Shown here one piece after another: positions 23,357-29,018 of a stretch of DNA of 29,018 bases. Made by a program: the position numbers and the translations under genes. Source of the DNA: DASUAL01 sp035763805. Its GTDB lineage: Bacteria > Gemmatimonadota > Gemmatimonadetes > Gemmatimonadales > GWC2-71-9. The DNA lies in NCBI GenBank assembly GCA_035763805.1, contig DASUAL010000102.1, positions 1-29,018 of the forward strand. Direction: 5' to 3'. Every line of letters begins with the position of its first letter. Position 1 is the stretch's first letter. The notes below the pieces were generated by a model. That model worked only from the letters and a program-made list of their open reading frames with translations, was not told where the DNA came from and did not search any database.

Positions 23357-24759
23357 CGGCTCCACGGACCCTGTTCGACAAGGTTTGGGAAGCGCACGTC
23401 GTCCGCCGGCTGCCCGAGGGCCCGGAGCTGTTGTACGTGGATCTGCATCTGGTCCACGAGGTGACGTCCCCGCAGGCCTTCGAGGGCCTGCGCCTCGCCG
23501 GTCGCGGCATTCGCCGGCCCGAGCTGACCGTCGCGACGGTGGACCACAACGTCTCGACGAGCGATCGCTCGCTGGCGGTCGAAGATCCCATTTCGGCACG
23601 ACAGCTCGAGGCGCTGGCGGCGAACGCCCGCGCCTTCGGGATCGAGCTGTTCGATCTCCACTCGCCGCAGCAGGGCATTGTGCACGTGATCGGGCCCGAG
23701 CTCGGACTCACGCAGCCGGGCATGGTCGTGGTGTGCGGCGACTCGCACACGTCCACCCACGGTGCGTTCGGCGCCCTCGCGTTCGGAATCGGCACGAGCG
23801 AGGTGGAGCACGTGCTCGCCACGCAGTGTCTCGTAGCCTCCAGGCCCAAGACCATGGAGGTGCGCTTCGACGGGAGGCTGCCGCGCGGAGTGACCGCCAA
23901 GGACATGAGTCTGGCGTTGATCGGCGATATCGGCACCGCGGGCGCCACGGGGTACGTGATCGAGTACACCGGGGAGGCGATCCGGCGCCTTTCGATGGAA
24001 AGCCGAATGACGGTCTGCAACATGTCGATCGAGGCCGGGGCCCGCGCGGGTATGATCGCTCCCGACGAGCTGACGTTCGACTATCTCGCCGGGCGGCCGC
24101 GCGCCCCGAAGGGTGACGCGTGGCAGCGGGCCGTCGAGTCGTGGCGCGCTCTGGGGAGCGACACCGGCTCCCGCTATGACGCCCGGGTGGCGCTCGACGT
24201 GTCCGTTCTGGCACCGCAGGTCACCTGGGGCACGAATCCCGGTATGGTCACCGACATCACCGGATCCGTCCCCGATCCGGCGGACTTTCCGACCGAGGCC
24301 GAGCGCTGCGCCGCACGGCGCGCCCTCGAGTACATGGCGCTCGAGCCCGGCAGGCCGCTGGTGGGCCTGCCGATCGACCGTGTCTTCCTTGGTTCCTGCA
24401 CGAATGCCCGCCTCGAAGACCTGCGGAGTGCGGCCAACGTCGTGCGGGGCCGGACGGTCGACTCGCGGGTCCGCGCCATGGTCGTGCCCGGCTCCCAGCA
24501 GGTGAAGGCGCTGGCGGAAGCCGAAGGGCTGGACCGGATCTTTCGGAACGCGGGGTTCGAGTGGCGGAACTCGGGCTGCTCGATGTGCCTCGGCATGAAC
24601 CCCGACGTCCTGCGGCCGGGCGAGCGATGCGCGGCCACGTCCAATCGGAACTTCGAGGGTCGGCAGGGGAGGGGCGGGCGGACGCACCTGATGAGCCCTG
24701 CCATGGCCGCCGCGGCAGCGGTGGCCGGGCACTTGGTGGATGTCCGGGAGTGGCGCTGA
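23353..24759 (+). CDS. leuC: 3-isopropylmalate dehydratase, large subunit
   Basis: Aconitase-family enzyme that isomerises 2- to 3-isopropylmalate together with LeuD. 468 residues, normal length. The three cluster cysteines for [4Fe-4S] are C349 (GSCTN), C409 and C412 (SGCSMC), and the DHNVSTSDR, CGDSHTSTHGAFG and NRNFEGRQG segments are kept. It is linked to ilvC by ATGA and followed by leuD after four bases. Confidence 0.96.
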   Translation: MTAPRTLFDKVWEAHVVRRLPEGPELLYVDLHLVHEVTSPQAFEGLRLAGRGIRRPELTVATVDHNVSTSDRSLAVEDPISARQLEALAANARAFGIELFDLHSPQQGIVHVIGPELGLTQPGMVVVCGDSHTSTHGAFGALAFGIGTSEVEHVLATQCLVASRPKTMEVRFDGRLPRGVTAKDMSLALIGDIGTAGATGYVIEYTGEAIRRLSMESRMTVCNMSIEAGARAGMIAPDELTFDYLAGRPRAPKGDAWQRAVESWRALGSDTGSRYDARVALDVSVLAPQVTWGTNPGMVTDITGSVPDPADFPTEAERCAARRALEYMALEPGRPLVGLPIDRVFLGSCTNARLEDLRSAANVVRGRTVDSRVRAMVVPGSQQVKALAEAEGLDRIFRNAGFEWRNSGCSMCLGMNPDVLRPGERCAATSNRNFEGRQGRGGRTHLMSPAMAAAAAVAGHLVDVREWR

Positions 24760-24763
24760 GCCG

Positions 24764-25357
24764 ATGACGCCTTTCGTGCGCCACACTGGTCGCGTGGCCG
24801 CGCTGCGCCGCGTCCATGTCGACACCGACCAAATCATCCCCAAGCAGTTCTTGAAACGGGTCGAGCGCACGGGCTTCGGGCCGTGCCTATTCCACGACTG
24901 GCGCTACAGGGGCGATGGCTCGCCCGATCCGGCCTTCGAGCTGAACCGTCGTGAAGCGGCGGGAGCGAGCATCCTGCTCGCGGGTGCGAACTTCGGTTGC
25001 GGCTCCTCGCGCGAGCACGCCGTGTGGGCGCTACACGAGTATGGGTTCCGGGCGATCCTGAGCGAGAGCTTCGCGGACATCTTCTACGGCAACTGTTGCC
25101 AGAACGGGCTCGTGCCGGCGTGCCTCGACGCTGCGGACATGGGTGAGCTGTTCGCCCGCCACGAGCGGTCCGATGGGCGCTACGACCTCACCGTGGATCT
25201 TGAAGCGATGGCGGTCGCGGATGCGGCCGGCTTCGCCGCGCGCTTCACGCTGGAGCCCTACCGCCGGGAGATGCTGCTCCTGGGCCTGGACGAGATCGGT
25301 CGCACCCTGCTCGCGGAGGAGCGGATCGCGGCCTATGAGAAGGCACGGGAGACGTAA
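24764..25357 (+). CDS. leuD: 3-isopropylmalate dehydratase, small subunit
   Basis: The swivel-domain partner of LeuC. 197 residues with the family motifs VDTDQIIPKQFLKR (near the start), LLAGANFGCGSSREHAVWAL, and FADIFYGNCCQNGL. ATG 24764 is four bases after the leuC stop; an upstream in-frame start would overlap leuC. The 3' end, including the TAA, lies inside a heptamer repeat that runs to the leuB start. Confidence 0.95.
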   Translation: MTPFVRHTGRVAALRRVHVDTDQIIPKQFLKRVERTGFGPCLFHDWRYRGDGSPDPAFELNRREAAGASILLAGANFGCGSSREHAVWALHEYGFRAILSESFADIFYGNCCQNGLVPACLDAADMGELFARHERSDGRYDLTVDLEAMAVADAAGFAARFTLEPYRREMLLLGLDEIGRTLLAEERIAAYEKARET

Positions 25358-25386
25358 AACGGGAAACGGGAGACGGGAGGCGGGGT
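25345..25386 (+). repeat. Six in-register heptamers (ACGGGAG type) across the leuD-leuB junction
   Basis: Units of 7 bases: ACGGGAG, ACGTAAA, ACGGGAA, ACGGGAG, ACGGGAG, GCGGGGT. The second unit contains the leuD stop and the last overlaps the leuB GTG. Several units contain GGGAG, so the array forms a set of Shine-Dalgarno-like sites, the closest (GGGAGG) about 4-5 nt before GTG. Confidence 0.85.
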
Positions 25387-26479
25387 GAGGGAGTACACCA
25401 TCGCGGTGCTGCCGGGAGACGGCATCGGCCCCGAGGTCATCGCCGAGGCGGTGCGGGTGCTCGAAGCCGTGGCCGAGCGGTTCGGCCTGCGGTGCGTGCT
25501 TCGGCAGTATTCGGTCGGCGCCGCTGGCGTAGCGGCTGCGGGTGATCCACTGCCGCCGGAGACGCGCGAGGCGGTGTGCGAGGCGGATGCGGTGCTGCTC
25601 GGCGCGGTCGGTGATCCCGCGCTCGATCGTGAGCCGCGCCAGCGCCGGCCCGAGACGGGTCTGCTGGCGCTTCGGGCGCTGCTCGGCGTCTACGCCAACC
25701 TGCGGCCCGTCGCGGTCCACCCGGCGCTGGCTCACGCCTCCCCGCTCAAAGCCGAGCGCCTGGCCGGTGTCGATCTCCTCATCGTGCGCGAGCTCACGGG
25801 CGGGCTGTACTACGGGGAGCCGCGCGGCCGTGAGAACGGCACGGCCGTCAATACGCTTCGCTACACGGTGCGGGAGGTCGAGCGGGTGGCCCGGGCCGCG
25901 TTCCGGGCGGCCCGCGCTCGGCGCCGGCGCGTGCTGTCGGTGGACAAGGCGAATGTTCTCGAGACGTCGCAGCTGTGGCGCGACACGGTCACGCAGGTCG
26001 CGCGCGAGTTTCCGGACGTCGCGCTCGAGCACGCCTACGTGGACACCGCCGCCATGCGGCTCGTGAGCGAGCCCGCCACGATTGACGTACTGGTCACGGA
26101 GAACATGTTCGGCGACATCCTCAGCGACGAAGCGGCGGTACTGGCCGGGTCCCTGGGCATGCTCCCCTCGGCGTCCCTGGGCGATGGGCCGGGGCTGTTC
26201 GAGCCGGTGCACGGCTCGGCGCCGGGGCTCGCACGCCGGGACGTGGCCAACCCGATCGGTGCCATCGCCACGGTCGCGCTCCTGCTCCGGCACGGCCTGG
26301 GGCTCGCCGAACCTGCCGCGGCCGTGGACCGGGCGGTGGCCGCGGCGCTGGCGCAGGGCGCTCGCACCCGCGACGTCGCGCGGCCGAGCGACCGGATGAT
26401 GGGGACACAGGAGATGGGGGCCTGCATCGCGGCCCTCGTGCGACGCCCGACGATGCCGAGCCTGTCGGTGGTCCGCTAG
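25385..26479 (+). CDS. leuB: 3-isopropylmalate dehydrogenase
   Basis: NAD-dependent oxidative decarboxylation of 3-isopropylmalate, the last leucine-specific dehydrogenase step. 364 residues with the beta-decarboxylating dehydrogenase signature: LPGDGIGPEV (9-18), RELTGGLYYGEPRG, SVDKANVLETSQLWRD, VTENMFGDILSDEAAVLAGSLGMLPSAS and EPVHGSAP. GTG 25385 is set by the repeat-derived ribosome site just upstream. It is the last gene of the operon and its TAG shares bases with the ilvD stop on the other strand. Confidence 0.96.
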   Translation: MREYTIAVLPGDGIGPEVIAEAVRVLEAVAERFGLRCVLRQYSVGAAGVAAAGDPLPPETREAVCEADAVLLGAVGDPALDREPRQRRPETGLLALRALLGVYANLRPVAVHPALAHASPLKAERLAGVDLLIVRELTGGLYYGEPRGRENGTAVNTLRYTVREVERVARAAFRAARARRRRVLSVDKANVLETSQLWRDTVTQVAREFPDVALEHAYVDTAAMRLVSEPATIDVLVTENMFGDILSDEAAVLAGSLGMLPSASLGDGPGLFEPVHGSAPGLARRDVANPIGAIATVALLLRHGLGLAEPAAAVDRAVAAALAQGARTRDVARPSDRMMGTQEMGACIAALVRRPTMPSLSVVR

Positions 26480-28152
26480 CCGTCCGTCACCGCTCCCACG
26501 CTCGCACTCGACACCAGCCTCGCGTACTTGGCCAACACGCCGGACCGGTACTTCGGCGTGGGGGGCGTCCACGCGGCACGCCGGCGCGCGAGGTCCGGGT
26601 CAGACACGTGGAGCTCGAGCACGCGCCGCTCCGCGTCGATCGTGATCCGGTCCCCGTCCTCGATCAACGCGATCGGTCCGCCGACTGCCGCCTCCGGCGC
26701 CACGTGCCCCACCACGAGGCCGTACGTGCCGCCCGAAAACCGGCCGTCGGTGATGAGACCCACCGCATCGCCCAGTCCGGCGCCGATGATCGCCGAGGTG
26801 GGTGAGAGCATCTCGCGCATGCCGGGGCCCCCCTTCGGGCCCTCGTAGCGGATCACGACGACGTCGCCTGGCTTGATCCTGCCCGCGAGCACCGAAGCCA
26901 GGCAGTCCTCCTCACAATCGAACACTCGCGCAGGCCCCGTCATACGAAGCTGCTTGATGCCGGTGATCTTCGCGACGCTCCCCTCGGGCGCCAGGTTCCC
27001 CCGCAGGATCGCGAGGTGGCCGTGAGGATAGAGCGGCCGATCCCATGGCCTGATCACTGCTTGATCGGCGCGTGGCTCCGCCGGCACGTCTCGCAGCACC
27101 TCGGCGATCGTGTCGCCGGAGATCGTCATGGCGTCGCCGTGGAGGACCCCGTGCGCGAGGAGGATCTTCATCACCTGCGGCACGCCGCCCGCCCGGTGGA
27201 GGTCCGTGGTGACGAACCGGCCGGAGGGCTTCAGGTCGCACAGTACTGGCACCGTGCGACGGATGGTCTCGAAGTCGTCCAATGCGAGCGAGACGCCCGC
27301 AGCCCGGGCGATCGCCAGGAGGTGGAGCACGGCGTTGGTGGAGCCGCCCAGCGCCATGACCACCGCCATCGCGTTCTCGAACGCCTGGCGGGTGAGAATG
27401 TGACGCGGCACGCGCCGTCGGCGCACCGCCTCCACCAGCACCTCTCCCGACCTGGCCGCGCTCTCTGCCTTCTCGGCGTCCTCGGCGGCCATCGTGGAGG
27501 AGTAGGGGAGGCTCATCCCCATCGCTTCGATCGCCGACGACATCGTGTTGGCCGTGAACATGCCGCCGCACGCACCCGCGCCCGGGCAGGCGCGGCGCTC
27601 CACCTCCAGTAAGTCGGCATCGCTGAGCTTGTGGGCGCTATGCTCGCCCACCGCCTCGAATGCGCTGACGACCGTGAGGTCCTTTCCTTTATAGTGGCCC
27701 GGTTTGATGGTGCCGCCGTAGACGAAGATGGCCGGGATGTTGAGGCGGGCGATGGCGATCATCGCGCCCGGCATGTTCTTGTCGCACCCGCCGACGGCGA
27801 GGACCCCGTCCACGCATTGCGCGTTGCACACCGTCTCGATCGAGTCGGCGATCACCTCGCGGGAGACAAGAGAGTATTTCATGCCCTCGGTGCCCATCGA
27901 GATGCCGTCGCTCACGGTGATGGTGCCGAACAGCTGCGGCATCGCGCCGGCCGCCCGGAGCGCGGCTTCGGCCCGGTGCGCGAGCTCGTCGAGTCGGGCG
28001 TTGCAGGGCGTGATGGTCGAATGGGCGTTCGCGATCGCGATGATCGGCTTCTCGAAGTCGCGATCGCCGAATCCCACCGCGCGCAGCATCGCGCGGTTGG
28101 GCGCGCGCTGCACGCCCGCGGTGATCGTGCGGCTTCTCAGATTGTCTGGCAT
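26476..28152 (-). CDS. ilvD: Dihydroxy-acid dehydratase
   Basis: Dehydrates 2,3-dihydroxy-3-methyl(iso)valerate, the penultimate step to valine and isoleucine. 558 residues, family length. The three cysteines expected for a [2Fe-2S] enzyme are C50 (ITPCNARL), C123 (GGCDKNMPG, with K125) and C195 (GAGACGGMFTANTM). ATG 28152 is chosen because the open frame further upstream is the shadow of thrC. It overlaps thrC by 16 bases and is likely cotranscribed with it. It is convergent with leuB and not part of the leuA-started operon, so its regulation differs. Confidence 0.96.
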   Translation of the reverse strand: MPDNLRSRTITAGVQRAPNRAMLRAVGFGDRDFEKPIIAIANAHSTITPCNARLDELAHRAEAALRAAGAMPQLFGTITVSDGISMGTEGMKYSLVSREVIADSIETVCNAQCVDGVLAVGGCDKNMPGAMIAIARLNIPAIFVYGGTIKPGHYKGKDLTVVSAFEAVGEHSAHKLSDADLLEVERRACPGAGACGGMFTANTMSSAIEAMGMSLPYSSTMAAEDAEKAESAARSGEVLVEAVRRRRVPRHILTRQAFENAMAVVMALGGSTNAVLHLLAIARAAGVSLALDDFETIRRTVPVLCDLKPSGRFVTTDLHRAGGVPQVMKILLAHGVLHGDAMTISGDTIAEVLRDVPAEPRADQAVIRPWDRPLYPHGHLAILRGNLAPEGSVAKITGIKQLRMTGPARVFDCEEDCLASVLAGRIKPGDVVVIRYEGPKGGPGMREMLSPTSAIIGAGLGDAVGLITDGRFSGGTYGLVVGHVAPEAAVGGPIALIEDGDRITIDAERRVLELHVSDPDLARRRAAWTPPTPKYRSGVLAKYARLVSSASVGAVTDG

Positions 28153-29018
28153 GCTTGGAGCTCTCTCTCGATCTCGGACAGTCGCGGCTCGATTTCCACC
28201 GGCCGGTTCGCCCGCGGGGGCGGTGGCTCGGTCTCCGCGTGGTAGCGCGTCACGATCATCGGGTCCTTGAGGAGGTGGCCCGTGAGGACCGCGACCACGC
28301 GGTCCGCCGGGCGGATCACGCCCTCGCGGACCAGCTGGCGCGTGCCGGCGATCCCCGCGGCGCTCGCGGGCTCGCACCCGATCCCGGCCGCGTCGACCAC
28401 CGCCTTCGCCTCGAGAATTTCGTCGTCCGACACGGCGGTCACGACGCCGTCGGTCTCTCGGATGGCACGGGCGGCCCGCTCGAAAGATGCCGGGTTGCCG
28501 ATGTTGATGGCGGTGGCGACGGTGTGCGGCTCGACCCGGTGGCGTCGCGCGAAGCCTTCCCGGAAGCTCGCCGCGAACGGCGCCGCCCCGGCGGCCTGGA
28601 CGGCGCCGATGCGCGGCACGCGGCGGATCAAGCCCCACTCCCGCGCTTCGCCGAGCGCCTTCCCGAATGCCGCGGTGTTGCCGAGATTGCCCGCCGGCAC
28701 GACGATCCAGTCGGGGGGCTCCCAGTCGAGCTGCTGCAGCGCTTCGAGCACGATCGTCTTCTGCCCCTCGAGGCGGAACGGGTTGATGGAATTGAGCAGG
28801 TAAACGCCGAGCTCCCGGCTCGCTTCATCCACGAGCTCGAGACAGCGGTCGAAGTTCCCCCGCACCACGAGCGTGCGAGCCCCGTAGGCGAGCGCCTGGG
28901 CGAGCTTCCCCACGGCGACCTGTCCCTTGGGGACGACCACCAGCGCGGAGAGGTCGGCGAGGGCAGCATACGCCGCCAGGGCCGCGCCGGTGTTTCCGGT
29001 CGACGCACACGCGACGGC
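28137..29018 (-). CDS. thrC: Threonine synthase (5' part cut by window edge)
   Basis: Converts O-phosphohomoserine to threonine with PLP. The last 293 residues are visible. The frame enters at the window edge with ACASTGNTGAALAAYAA, the loop that binds the PLP phosphate in fold-type II enzymes, followed by VVVPKGQVAVGKLAQALAYGA and RGNFDRCLELV, then VVPAGNLGN and the C-terminal ARGIRETDGVV region typical of the ThrC long form. The lysine-bearing segment (SFKDR) lies outside. Its TGA overlaps the ilvD start by 16 bases, so the two are coupled. Threonine feeds isoleucine synthesis, which makes the pairing with ilvD sensible. Confidence 0.9.
   Translation of the reverse strand, partial: AVACASTGNTGAALAAYAALADLSALVVVPKGQVAVGKLAQALAYGARTLVVRGNFDRCLELVDEASRELGVYLLNSINPFRLEGQKTIVLEALQQLDWEPPDWIVVPAGNLGNTAAFGKALGEAREWGLIRRVPRIGAVQAAGAAPFAASFREGFARRHRVEPHTVATAINIGNPASFERAARAIRETDGVVTAVSDDEILEAKAVVDAAGIGCEPASAAGIAGTRQLVREGVIRPADRVVAVLTGHLLKDPMIVTRYHAETEPPPPRANRPVEIEPRLSEIERELQACQTI

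Noticed and set aside
28153..28638. In-frame upstream extension of ilvD on the minus strand (about 160 more residues)
   Set aside because: It is low-complexity Gly/Arg/Pro sequence out of frame with thrC, which covers the same DNA and has real family motifs. IlvD of normal length starts at 28152.
1..29018. Mobile elements, CRISPR arrays, defence or phage genes
   Set aside because: No transposase, integrase, terminal inverted repeats, spacer-repeat pattern or defence-type domains were seen.

Overview
This is a high-GC, gene-dense stretch of a Gram-negative (LPS-making) bacterial chromosome. Many genes overlap by ATGA, GTGA or TGATG junctions. The combination of lipoprotein LptE, a heptose-phosphate adenylyltransferase, an LpxH-type hydrolase, protease/beta-propeller/beta-barrel surface proteins, a XoxF-type alcohol dehydrogenase and a compact leuA-ilvBNC-leuCDB operon suggests a soil-type Gemmatimonadota or a close relative. 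That assignment is an inference from gene content; no rRNA or phylogenetic marker is present.

Layout. The left edge (1-3.2 kb) is the least ordinary part. It holds the 3' end of an unknown gene, a selenocysteine-tRNA-like element with an abnormal 5' half, a KefB/YbaL-type antiporter gene on the minus strand whose 3' end runs into that tRNA, a 35-residue membrane peptide, and a gene-poor patch with an apparent frameshifted gene remnant. From 3.2 to 7.2 kb lie a zinc-ribbon protein, a diacylglycerol-kinase-like enzyme, a small secreted protein whose signal sequence is built from octamer repeats, glutamate racemase, an LpxH-like hydrolase (minus strand) and a YbgC-type thioesterase. From 7.1 to 16 kb is a continuous plus-strand envelope and housekeeping run: HEAT-repeat/cyclophilin fusion, metallopeptidase-like/PD40/beta-barrel protein, lipoprotein, LptE, a small membrane protein, a second CPA2 antiporter, heptose-1-phosphate adenylyltransferase and RdgB. 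Then come a XoxF-type PQQ dehydrogenase and its overlapping cytochrome c.

From 18.2 to 26.5 kb is a leucine/isoleucine/valine operon: leuA-ilvB-ilvN-ilvC-leuC-leuD-leuB. It is preceded by what reads as a complete classical transcription attenuator: a sigma-70-like promoter, a 34-residue leader peptide with 13 Leu/Val/Ile residues in 17, a 17-bp antiterminator pairing, and an intrinsic terminator. The minus strand then carries ilvD and a partial thrC, convergent with leuB, so closely that the two stop codons share one CTAG. Together these genes give acetolactate synthase, KARI, dihydroxyacid dehydratase and the whole leucine branch. No aminotransferase (ilvE) or threonine deaminase (ilvA) is in view.

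No phage, insertion sequence, CRISPR array or defence system was seen. The best candidates for something not yet described are the leader/attenuator, the IlvN subunit that lacks the known valine-binding residues, the tRNA-Sec-like element, and two short-period repeats placed exactly at translation starts.
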